A stretch of 64,000 nt of DNA, taken from Moesziomyces globuligerus (lineage: Eukaryota > Basidiomycota > Ustilaginomycetes > Ustilaginales > Ustilaginaceae). The position numbers were made by a program, and so were the translations under genes. Of this stretch, positions 1 through 11,100 are shown piece after piece (position 1 is the first letter of the stretch; each line of letters opens with the position of its first letter). The notes under the pieces are model-generated. The model saw only the letters and a list, made by a program, of their open reading frames with translations. It made no database searches and was not told where the DNA came from. The stretch covers positions 430,611-494,610 of the forward strand of contig JARVLF010000007.1 in assembly GCA_030849465.1 (NCBI GenBank), in the 5' to 3' direction.

Positions 1-289
1 GCTGCTCTCCGCCAACTCCTCTGTCAAATTCGACTCCGAAAGTCCAAATTATGCAAAATACGCGTGTTTTGGCTGCCTGCTGGATCTCGTCGCGTAGCCA
101 CCCCAACGATCCGCACTCCCTCCATTTGTACTCCATCCATCCGCAGCAGATGATGAATAATATGGATCCGGCAAAGCTTTGCATGCACTCTGAAAGAATT
201 ACTGAGACTAAGAACCATGAACTAGCTGATCATACTTCGCCGTCACCCGGCTCAAAGCGCTGATATACGGCCCAGATAGCGCCGAGACT

Positions 290-430
290 CTTAATGAAGA
301 GGTTTGTGGGGCAGCGTTCCACACAAATACGTGTCCGTACACATAATTTATGTATGTGGAGGCGGACGTGGCCTCTGCGGGCCTCAGGTTTTCAATTCAG
401 GAGGCGCGTCAATTTCTTGTTTTTCGCATT
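290..430 (+). repeat. Repeat copy A with tRNA-like A/B box resemblance
   Basis: This stretch (TTAATGAAGAGG, TGTGGGGCAGCG, then a TCAATTCAGGAGGCGCGTC block) matches 2525-2650 at spaced positions, and its end matches 735-770 more weakly. In the 2525 copy the TGGAGCAGCGG and CTCGAATCC strings resemble polymerase III A and B boxes about 75 bp apart. No cloverleaf or T-stem can be folded, so it is not called a tRNA gene. Confidence 0.35.
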
Positions 431-2164
431 TTGGCACCTTTATCTGCCACCCAGGGTGGCTGATAAGCCATCGCGCGTACCAGCCACCCGGGTGGCTGGT
501 CAATATGAATTGCCACCTTGCCTTTTGTTCGGATATGAGTGGCTTGGAAAACGTCACAACCCTCTTTTCGCGATATGAGTGTGATTGTCCAACTTGTAAT
601 TGTAGTGTTTGTCTGTTTGAGCTTCGAATCTTGATGCTTGTTACGGGAGGGTCTGTGGAGGAGACAGAGCCATGAATATGATTACATTCTGATCTCGTGC
701 GCGTCTTCAGGTCGAGGCCCATCTCTCTCCAGCGCACAGGTTCAATTCTGGAGGGACATTTCAAGCTGGAGTGTCACGACAAATGCGACGCCGTCCAAGC
801 CGCTACGCAAGCTACTCATGTGGGAAAAAGTCTGAGTCGAAAGGTACAATTGCTAAGCCACCCCGGATGGCTTAGATGAGTGGCTTCTCGGTGGGCCACC
901 TTGGGTGGCTTCGGGAATGGCTTTGACGCGAAGCCACCCCATCCATCCGCAGCGCGCTAGGTCACCCACGTTCCATCTCGTTCATCCGCAGGCGCAGCGC
1001 AAACATGCAGGTGTATGATGTAAATTTTAGTCATGTATCCTGGATAGCTTTCATGTTTGCATGCGCTGTTTAAAAACCGCCCAAAATAATTATTTGCTTC
1101 GCAAAAAGTTTGACTCGCAAAAAACCGGCTCGAGCCAACTCAGATTGCTGAACATTGCCCCGAATATCGGACCAATGAATGTCAAATTGCTACGAGACAT
1201 GATTTTGAAGGCGAAGTGAGAAGCAATCCAGGGAGGCTGATGGGTGGCTGGTGGATCGTCGTCTTGCCACTTTTTAGGATATGATTATGAGCCATCCACC
1301 GAAAGAACGTCGCGCAAGCCAGCCAGGGTGGCTTGCGGGCTGCCTGATAGACGTATCGACGGACCTTGAGACTTTTCCCAATATGAATTAATCAGATTCA
1401 TCATTACATGGCTTATGAATGTCACCCAAATCAAAATGGAATAAATCGAATTTGTGCACATCCTTCTTTTCCTGCTATCGTTAATTGATCGTTATGACTT
1501 TAGGGTTTTGAACGTGAAATCATGTGATTGGGCTTCGATAAGCTTCGAAAAGGTGCTTCGACATGGATTGCGAAGCAGGAAAACGTTCATATCCTAACAA
1601 GTGGCGGGGTGGCTGATCAATCGCCACCCCGTCGCGTTTTACGATATGACTACGGGTGGCTTGACCTCCAAGCCACTCGCAAGCCACTCACGCACACTCG
1701 AGTGGCCTGGAAAATCAAGCCACTACGGGTGGCTTGGGTGGTGGCTTAGGTGGTGGCTTCGGCAACGTTACACCACCATCCCAATCCATTCCGGCCGCAC
1801 CCGCACCCGCATCTGACCGCACCCGGATCGCTCGCATCCGGGGGCGCGCATCATAGCATCAGGTACCGTTGAATTACAGTCTTCGTACACGAGAGGTCGT
1901 CGTACACGAGAGAAGACATGAGAGTGTGGGGGCAGGAGCGTGCTGGCGGCGGCGGCGGAGATCCATGCGCAGGACGACGACGTCGGTGTTGTGAACGCTG
2001 CGATACCAACCATATGCGGCAATTCAATCTTTCTTCAGGATCATCGTGGATTTAGATCATGAATTGTAAGTCACATCCTGAAGAACGGCGAGCTGGCAAG
2101 GAGCAGCCACCCGTCAGCCACCCGGGGGGGCTGATGGGTGGCTGATGAATGCTAGTCACCTGGA

Positions 2165-2830
2165 GGGGGGTGGATGCCGGGTGGCTGCTCTCCGCCACTT
2201 CCTCTGCCAAATTCGACCCCGCACGTCCATAATTATGCAACATACACGTGTTTTCATGTTTGGCTGCCTGATCGCTTAGGCACCCCCTCCATGCGCAGCT
2301 CCTCCACCCGCGCCTCCTCCATCCGCTCCCTCCATCCGCGTTCCATCCGTCTGCAGCGCATAGTGAATAAGCATGATTTATCGGGGAGCTTTGCATGCGT
2401 TGTCTAGCAGATCACTGAGATTCATCTTCCAGATAATCATACTTTGCCAAGAACCGGCTCGAAGCGCTGAAATATGCCCAAATAGCGCTAAGATGATATC
2501 AGGTAGCCTCGCATTGCATACCTGTTAATGAAGAGGCTTGTGGAGCAGCGGAAACATGTATGGCGCGTGCGGGCACGCGTTTGTGTGAAGGCGGAGCTCC
2601 GCAGGCCTCGTGCTCGAATCCAGGAGGCACGTCGATTATTTTCGAATTTTGGGAACGGGGGGTTTGCCAGATGGGTGGCTGGTGGATCGCCACCTCGCCC
2701 TTTTTCAGGATATGAGGGGCTATGCGATAAGATGAGGAACCCAGCAGGCAAACATGACATGGGTATTTTGCATGATTCAGACGTGCAGGGTTTTGGAATA
2801 TGCAGAGGAGGTGGCGGAGAGCAGCCACCC
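2165..2830. repeat. Imperfect inverted repeat pair flanking ~500 bp
   Basis: The left arm (about 2178-2242) reads GGGTGGCTGCTCTCCGCCA, then a CCTCTGCCAAATTCGA-like stretch and an ATTATGCAA end. The right arm (about 2765-2832) is its diverged reverse complement, from TTGCATGATTC through GCAGAGGAGGTGGCGG to AGCAGCCACCC. The start of the window (1-65) is a third copy in the same orientation as the left arm. The arms could be ends of a decayed DNA transposon or inverted copies of one repeat; no terminal duplication was identified. Confidence 0.55.
2525..2650 (+). repeat. Repeat copy B with A/B box-like strings
   Basis: This is a second copy of the repeat at 290-430: TTAATGAAGAGGCTTGTGG, AGCAGCGG, then GTGCTCGAATCCAGGAGG and CACGTCGATT. 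It holds the best polymerase III box-like strings, TGGAGCAGCGG near 2539 and CTCGAATCC near 2613. The T-stem pairing expected of a functional tRNA is absent. It may be a tRNA-derived SINE or a chance resemblance. Confidence 0.35.
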
Positions 2831-3200
2831 AGCTGCCATCCTGAGGGGGTGGCTCCTCGTGATCAGCCACCCAACAGCCACCCACGCGCGGAACATGGTT
2901 GGGTGGCTGGATGGCTGCTCAATCGCCACCTCGCCGCTTTTCAGGATTTGCATATTATGTGCGTTTTCATGTTACGAAAAAAAAAAGCGATCCGTCGTGC
3001 ATACTCAACAAGTTCATGCGCCGCCGGCCACTTATTACTCAATCACGATTGACCCATATCCGGCAAACTCATATTTTAGTAAAAGTCGCCGGGTACGTTT
3101 GCTAAGCCACCCTCAAGCCGCCCGGGGTGACTTCCCCCCAGACATTTAGACGTACGTCGAAGCCAGCCAGACGCAATCTGGTGGCTTCCACCACGCACAA

Positions 3201-5178
3201 CATGAATCGGTGGCTTCTCTGGTCATGAGTGGCTCGGACGATTCTACAACCTCTTTTTGTTGCAATACGCATGAAGCCCCGTAACGCCTAGAGTGTGCGC
3301 AAGTGTCTTCTGGTCCACAAGGCATAGAGTCACGCGCACAGCCGTGATTGTTATGCATTTGCCAAGTGTAAGTTGGTTTTGAACGTGCCTGCTGTTGTGC
3401 CCGAGGGAGGAGCAACACCCATCGTGCATCTTGATGGGCGGACGAGAGATTGGATGCCAACAACGCCATTTCAACATCGTTCAAGCCGCCCTTTTCCGCT
3501 CCTTCTACCATCAATCATCCATGCAGCATTTTCCTTAGGACAAGTGTCAGCGGGGTTGCACGCCCAAGATTGGAGTTCTCTTGAGTGAGCGTTGGTCCAA
3601 CAGATCTTTGTGAGGTTGGGATCAGTGTTTGCTTGTCCAACAGATGCTTGGGGCTGGAACGCCTGTGAACACTCTGGTTCAGAGAGGTAGCATGGCCCCA
3701 GCCCAAACAGAAGAGGAAGGGATGCATCATCAACTGCCTGATGTCCACTCAAGTGTTTGGGTAGTGCCTTTGCCCCAGCTGTACAGAAGGTGGGGCTATG
3801 GTGGCATGTACCAGAGCGTTGCAATGGGGAGATGCTGCCTTATTTGTTCAAGGTGCTCAGGTGTTGATCAAGGTGTTGATGTTTGTCCAGCTGTTAGCGC
3901 TGCGCCTCCGCCCTACTGCAGGGGCCAACGTAACATCTCCATAGCCCTACAGTGCGTCCTGACCCACGCACCCAGCCCACAGCCCCACAGGGCCAACAGG
4001 AGGGTCAGCGTAGCACCCACAGCGCGCAAGGTGGGCTGGCGCCCACGCACCTGCTGACCTTGGTGCCAACACGACCCACAGTACATTTCTTCCAAAGCAA
4101 CACTTGCCTGCGGCAACGTCTGTAGGCCAACCCCCCCCAGCCCTCCCCCATCCCCGCTGCGGGGCCACAGACGCAATTTCTGCCCCTGCAGAGGTTGCCT
4201 TGGGACCTCTGCTGCTGGCACTACTTGGTTTGCTCCATAGCAGCTCAGTTGACCTGCGCCCTACCAACATGTTCTGTAGGCAGCACCTACCTGTGCCTGC
4301 CTGCCCCTACGGTCGAAGCTGCGCCTGCGGTGCTCAGACTTGGCCTTAACGGAACGTCTGTGGGCTGCGTTGGCACCAAGGCCAAAAGGTCTGTGGGCGC
4401 AGCAAGCGCTGCGCGGCTGTGAGGAGTATGCTGATGAACTGGTTGGCCTTGTGGGGCTGTAGGTTGGGTGCGTGGGGCATGGCGCACCGTGGGGGGACCG
4501 TGGCAATGTTACGTCGGCCAGTGCAGTGGAGCGGAGGGCACTGCACTCAAATGCAGGGGTCAGCTGTGCATGGCAACAGGTGCACTCTGGACTTGCCTGC
4601 AGACAATGCTGCAGGCCAAAAGTGTTGCTCTGGAATGATTGTAAATTAGGTTGTGTTTGTACCAAGACCTGGGGGGGGGGGGGGGGGGGGGGGTGTCTGT
4701 GGGTTGTGTGCCTGGCCCAGCTCCTAGCGCCGGTGCAGAGGTTTATCGCGCCGACATTTCTCGCTCCACGGCCCGAAACCACATCCTTTGCACTTTTGCC
4801 CACTTCATGCTCATGACTCCTGACAGAGGTGGCGAAAAAATTGGTCCCCAGCGATCGTATCAGCTTGGCCCCGGTGTCTCTCAAGACGCTGGCATCATTC
4901 CAGCTGCACAGATCAAGCTCCGGGCAAACTTGTCGCCCCAAAACCGCGCTCTCCTTGCCCTCAGCGCCGCAGGCGACAATCTCGCCCGCCGCGCCTCGAA
5001 AACCCGCCGGCGAGTCTCGCCCTCACTTTCCATGCCTGCCTCCGCCAAGGTTGCGCAACCGCCAACGGGTCCCACTCGGACTCGGAGAAATTACGAATGT
5101 CGAAACAAATGTCCATTGGGATCCACACTGTGGCACACTGTGGAGCGAACAAGTCCAGTCTAGGCGTCACGCGTGGCC
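3201..5178. other. Gene-free stretch, degenerate repeats and a 23-G run
   Basis: No credible gene is seen between the module-rich region and the 3' end of the channel gene. From about 3850 to 4700 short phrases recur with variation, for example GCCAACGTAACATCTCCA-like, GGCCAACAGGAGGGTCAGCG-like and CTGCAGGCCAAAAG-like strings, as in a decayed tandem repeat. A run of 23 G lies at 4671-4693. From 4740 onward the sequence is non-repetitive and may hold the 3' UTR of the minus-strand channel gene. Confidence 0.5.
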
Positions 5179-8100
5179 TCAGAACCAGCCCTGGCTGAGG
5201 CGTCGGAGCGGGCGGCTTGGTCCGGGCGGCGTGGGCTGCTCGTCGGACGGAGGCTGGCCGTCGATGCGCTTCATGACCTCGCCCCAGGCCGAGGCCTCGA
5301 ACGATTCGATGGCGGGCGAGGCGCGGCGCTCGACGTCGTCGCGCGAGGGCTGCGTCGGCGTGAGCGTCAGCGTCGGCCGCGCGGCGGCGCCCTCGTGCAC
5401 GAGGATCGTCGGCACCGCCTGGCCGCGGTGCAGCTCGGCACGCAGCAGGAGGAAGCGCCGGCGGAGGTAGCCCGCCTTGAGCAGCGCACGCACGCGCTCG
5501 AGCCGGAGCCGGTGCTCGACCTGCTCGGCCATCTCCTTGCGCTCGACGAGCTCCTCGATGTTGAGCGCCTCGCCTTCGTCCACCAGCTTGGTCCGCGCCA
5601 TCAGCAGCAGCATCTCGGTGAAGCCCACGCCTTTGCCCGGCTTGGCGAGCAGCAGAGCCTCGTGGTAGACGCGGTTGAATCGCTCGCGTCGCAGCCGCAG
5701 CTCGCGAGCATCGACACCCGACAGCGCGCGCGCGAGCCGCTCGCCATCCGTCGGCGCCACCGCCTCATGCCCAGACGAAGGTGCAGGCCACGCAAAGAAG
5801 CTCTTGCCTTCGTCCTTGGCCTTGCCCTCGCGCAACGGCGAGCGCAGCGGCGAGGCACTCTTGAGAAACTCGAGCGCACCCTTGGCCTTGCCACCGCCTG
5901 CCGTCGGACTCGCGGGCGCCTCCTCGGCGACGAGCGCCGCCCGGAGCACCGCAAGACTCGCCTCGGGCGGATACATGGCCACCTCGAGCGCGCCCCGGAC
6001 CGAGGCGAGGAAGGGGACGATGTGCTCCTTGTGGATGTAGCCTTTGCGGTGACGGTCGAAGCGCGCCCAGCTGCTCTTGAAGTGGCGGATGTCGCTCGAG
6101 GTGAGCACCGGTTTGCTGCCGAGGTCAAAGATGTAGCTGAAGTTCTCGACGACGGTACCGGTAAACATGTTGAGGAAGATGTACATCGAGATGACGTTCC
6201 AGCCGATGAAAAGCACGTACGCCCACGCCTCGCTGCCGCAGTCGCTCGTCAGGTAGCTCGCCGACGGCGTGCACTGCGGCGGCGAGACGGTGTAGTCGTG
6301 CATAAAGCTGTTCCAGCCTTCGCCCGTCGAGATCATGCTCAGAAAGACGAGCGAGCCGATCATGGTCGAAAAGTTCTTGGCGTACGTCTCGTTGGCGCCC
6401 CACTTTGTCAGTCCAAACACCTCGACGAGCATGATGGCCCAGACGAGGAACATGGTCAGCCACAGCAGGAAGAGGCTGAGGATGGCGGGGAGCGAGCCAA
6501 ACGCCGTCTTGAAGAGCTGGTTCAGCGCGCCGTTCTTCTGCACCAGCTTGAGCGCCACGCAGACCAGGAAGAGCTTCTGCAGCTGCACCACCGTCTGCGC
6601 CTCGCTCCCGCCCGTCAGCAGCGGCAGCGTCGTCGCCAGCGTGCCCGAGACGACAAAGAGGTCGTACAGGTTCCACGGATTCTCTCGGAAGCTTCGCCAG
6701 CCCAGGCCGAGCAGCCGCGCGCCAATGTCGAGCGCGTAGACGCCGGTGAAGCCGAGGTAGAGCGCATCGCGCAGCCGGTTGGCCCAGTCCGGATCCGAGT
6801 ACTGCTGCGTCATGAGCACGACGATGGTGGCGAGGTACATGAGCGTCATGCCGCGGCTCCACCATCCGTTCTTGTTGAGCGTGCGGTCGTAGCACCACGC
6901 CCGGAGGCGCTGCGCGGGGCGGCGCTTGGGCCGCTTGGACGGGCGCTGGCGCACGATGAGCCGGCGCAGATCGATCCACTGCCGCTGCGCCGCCGTCTGG
7001 TACGCCGCGCCGGAGAAGGTCTGGAAGTTTTCGATGATGACCGAGACAAAGAGCGTGAGCACCGTCGTGCTGCCGACGAGGTTGTAGATGAGGAAGAAGA
7101 GCGCGTTGACCTGGCGGTTGTCGTTGCGCAGCTGCTGGTCCCGGCCCGTCACGCTCATCGCGGCGGTCATCACGTCTATCCAGCCCTCGAGCGAGATGAT
7201 CTCAAAGAGGATGAGCAGCGCGCCCTTGAAGTCGTCAAACGAGTAGACGCTGCCCTCGGTCGGGTTGCGCCAGACGCGCGGTGCGAGGAAGCTGAACTCG
7301 CCCGGCGAGCTCGCAAACTCGCCGGCGCAGTCGAGCTTGGTGGCGATGGCGTCGGCGCCGTCGTTGCACGAGTAGAGCAGGCCGGCGAACAGATTCTGGC
7401 CCCAGACGGCGTAGGGGATGACGTAGAGGATGGAGAGGATCGAGGCGTCCAAGATGCGACCTGCGCCTGCGATCATGACGGCGTGGAACGTGTCGCGCAT
7501 GAGCGACGAGAGGTTGATGAGGCGGAGCGCACGGAACGCCTTGAGCGCGCGGGTGAAGCGCGAGACACCGCCGATGACGGCGAGTTCCGTGGCCACGTTG
7601 ACGAGCAGCGTGACGAGCACAAAGAGGTCGAGCGCGTTCCAGATGCTGAGCACGTAGGCGTTGGGCGTAAACGCGAGGCCGTCTGCGATCGTCTTGACCG
7701 CAAACTCGGCGAGGAAGAGCGACGAGAGGCTGAGCTCGAGGATGGAGAACCACGAGGCGCGGATGAGGCCGTACTTGAAGTAGTAGTCGCGTCGGTAGAC
7801 GGGCGTGGCGATCGCCGCCGAGACGACCGAGCCGACGATGGCGAGGAAGACGGCGATCTGGAAGAGCTTGTGGCGCGTCGGCGAGACGGCGCGGCCAAAG
7901 AGGCGCTCACCGTGCGACGACGGCACCAGGCTCTGGCAGAAGCGGCGGAAGCGATTGTGGTTGGAAAAGAGGAAGTACGACTTGTCGTACGAAGGATGGT
8001 GCGCGATGAACTGGGCCTGCTGAATGCGCGCATCGCTGAACGAGCTCGGCACAAAGCCCGCGCCGGCGCGCTCGTCGGCGCCGCCCTCGCTGGCGAGGCC

Positions 8101-11100
8101 GAGATCGGAGCGCATGCGTGCCAACCTCCTCTGGCTGGCAAACTGGATCGCCGCCGTGTCGGACGGATCGGCGTCGTACGTGGCGCCCGCGCCCGAGCCC
8201 GAGCCGGGCGGGCGGAGCATGTCGTCGGCGTGGATGCTGCTGCGTAGCCGGCGCGCCTGGAGGTTGTCGAGCGGCACCGCCTCCTCGGGCTGGTCGAGGC
8301 GGAGCATCTTGCGCACCGTCTGGACCGTGCGCTGCGCCGTGGCGGTCGACGTATCGACGACGTGATGGATCGAGGGCGGCCGCGCCCGCTTCTTCTCCTC
8401 GACGTCCGAGCGGCGATCGAGCTTGGAGCCTCCGACGATCTTGTTGGTGCGGCCGCCGCCGGCGGCGGAGCCGGTGCCGTGGTCGCTGCGAGCGGGATCG
8501 GATCGCGGCAGCGCGGCGGCGTTGCGGCGCTGGAGGTAGCGGTAGGGGCTGAGCTTGCCGAGGAGGCGCGCGACGAACGAGGTGGGTTGCGGCTCGTTGC
8601 GGCGGAGGTACTGCTCGAGCTGCTGCTGGCGCTTCTCGTGCTCGGCGACGCTGAAGTTCTCGTTGATGACGGCGATGAACATCTGGAGCACGATAAAGTT
8701 GGCAAAGAGGAACCAGCCGCAGAGGAAGATGGCGGCGATGGCGGCCTGGCGGAACTCGACGCCGGTCGAGGTGGCGCTGAAGAGGACGTCGGTCCAGTTT
8801 TCCGAGGTGAAGATCTGGTACATGGCGAGGAACGAGTTGAACGAGTGCTTGAAGGTCATCTCGGTCCACTCGCCGTCGTCGTCCTGGGGGATGTCTCCGC
8901 GGAAGAGCTGGTTTGCGATGAGCGAGGCGAGGCCGACCATGAGGAGGAGGAAGAGAACCATGTTGAGCATCTTGTTGAGCGAGCCAAAGGCGCGGACGAG
9001 CAGCACGCGCATGCGCGGGATGGCGGCGATGACGCGGTAGAAGCGCGCGAGCTGGAAAAAGGTGAGCCAGGGATAGACCTGCGAGTCCTTGACGACGGGG
9101 ATCTGGATGAGGCTGGTGACGAGCGCGAGGAAGAGGTCGGCGCGGTTCTGCTTGGAGGCGAGGAAGCCGCGCCAGTCGCCGTCGAGGACAAAGGCGAGGA
9201 AGCGCATGGCGATCTCGAGGTCAAAGGCGAGCGTAAAGTAGAGCTCGATGCGCGCGCGCTGCGCCAGCTCGCCCGGCCGGAGGTAGGTGGCGCGCGAGGC
9301 CTGGATGGCGACGTCAAAGAGGATGGCGAGGATCCAGAGGTACTTTGTGTAGCCCCATACGCGCTTGAAGCCGACGGCGAGGCTCTTGAGCCTGCCTCTT
9401 GCCAGCGGCTGCTTCTCTGCGTCGGTGGTGGCGGCGTCCTGGATCTTTTGGTCGGCAAAGGCGCTGCGCTGGGTGCGGGCGGTGAGGGTGGCGAAGCTGT
9501 TTGTGATGACGGCGACGAAGAGATTGGCGAGCCAGAAGTTGAGGACGATGATGCCGACGATAAAGTAGATGCAGGATGCGTAGTAGTCTGCGTCGATCAT
9601 GTCGTACATGGTGGACGACCAGTTGTTGGACGAGATGACGATGACGACCTGGAGGAGCGAGGTGACAATGTTGTCAAACGACTGCGTGTCTGCCTGCGGA
9701 TTGGCGTCCTGCTGGAGGCAGATCTGGCCGCGCGGGCAGAGGAAGCCCTTGGGCGAGGCGCCCGAGGCGGAGCCGTCCGGGAGGAGGTGGCCCTGCTTGC
9801 TGCCGGCGGTGGTCCAGTATCCGCCGCAGAGCTGTGCGAGGGTCGAGTTGCGGCCGGGCTGGCCGTTGAGGTCGCCGATCCACACGCAGTTTCTGCGGTA
9901 GGAGCCCTGGAAGCTCTGGATGCCGATGATGCCAAAGAGGAGCATGGCGAAGCCGGTGAAGAAGGTGACGCTGAGGAGGATGAAGGCGGAAGCCTTGAGC
10001 GAGTGGAGGATGGTGGTGGTGCCGCTGGTGGCGGTGAGGAGGCGGGCGCAGCGGAGGACGCTGAGCGCGCGGAAGATGTAGATGTGATGGCTCGGCGTGG
10101 CTTCCTGGCCGGTGAGGGCGAGGGCCACGGCGATCCAGAAGGCGACGACGGCGAGGAGGTCGACGCGGTTCCACGAGTGGCGCAAAAAGGCGTAGTGGAC
10201 CGACTGGACGCGCTGCTTTTCAAACGCCTCTGCAAAGGGGGTGTTGGCGTTGTGCCAAAAGGAGGGAGCGGAGGATTCGGAGAGGAACATGCTGGTCTCG
10301 CTCTGGTCGAGACGGCGGCCGGGATGGCGGGTGTGCTGCGCGGCTGCCGAGGCTGCCGAGGCGGAGGTCGAGGTGGACTTTGCTTGGCTGTGCTCTGCGT
10401 TGGGTGGATCTGCGAAGGCGGCTTGGCCGGCGAGGACGCGCTGCGCCCTGTCCTTGAGGTTTCCGCCGAGGAGGCCGAGGGTGTCGAGGGTGTTTGAGCG
10501 GGACATGTGTCGTCTGTGTTCGGCGGCGGCGGTAGAACTGGGTTCGTGCTTGTTAGGGACCGCTTGTGCGAGAGGGCTAGCGTAGAGCGGGGGCGGGTTG
10601 ATGACGAGGCCGGAGACGAGGATGCGTGCAGCGATCTCGAGCGTGTAGATGGCAAAGATGACGAGGAGGACGAGGTTTGCGGGGTCGGCGAGGAAGCGGG
10701 TGGGGCGCGGGTGGTCAAAGACGCTTTGGGACGACTGTACGACGAGGGTGATTGTGTTTGCGAGGATGAGGAGGAGGACGATGGGTTCGATGTACCACTG
10801 GGCGAGGAGCTTTGCGAGCGCGTTGCGGAGGCGGCTGTCGGGCCCAAAGAGGCCGAGGCTCTTGCCGCGGAGGAGCTGGATGTGGTGTGTGTTGGGGCCG
10901 ACGTCGTCGACGGTTGAGGGTTGAGGTTGGGGTTGGGGTGGGCGAGGCTCTGCGGTGGAGGACGAGTCGTCGGTGTCGTCTGCATCGTGGTCGGTGAGCG
11001 GGAGGTGTGTGGGTTGGTTGTGATGTACGACGCGGCGGCTGATGCGGCGTATGGACTTGGAGAGGCGGTCGAAGTTGGCCCTTGCCCTTGCGAGGTTGTC

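Larger units (their letters stand above)
1..3200. repeat. Repeat-rich gene-free region with GGGTGGCT/AGCCACCC modules
   Basis: No open reading frame here looks like a protein; the longest are low-quality and overlap each other. About 25 copies of GGTGGCT or its complement AGCCACC are scattered through the stretch, often within a longer module of about 50 bp: GGGTGGCTGGT, then ATCGCCACC, a T-rich run and GGATATGA. Recognisable modules lie near 485-540, 1230-1280, 1605-1660, 2670-2720 and 2898-2950 on the plus strand and 2055-2125 on the minus strand. A 22-bp perfect palindrome of the motif sits at 479-500. The composition is more AT-rich than the gene core. It reads as degenerate repeat or mobile-element debris; the family was not recognised. 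Confidence 0.7.

Noticed and set aside
4261..4941. 226-codon minus-strand open frame in the degenerate region
   Set aside because: Composition follows the repeats and a Pro run produced by the 23-G tract; no domain or signal.
5173..8247. 1,024-codon plus-strand open frame
   Set aside because: It lies wholly antisense to the CCH1 channel, is Arg/Glu/Ala-rich as expected from complementing GC-rich codons, and has no domain.
8362..10497. 711-codon plus-strand open frame
   Set aside because: Antisense to CCH1; extreme Glu/Gly/Val bias and no domain.
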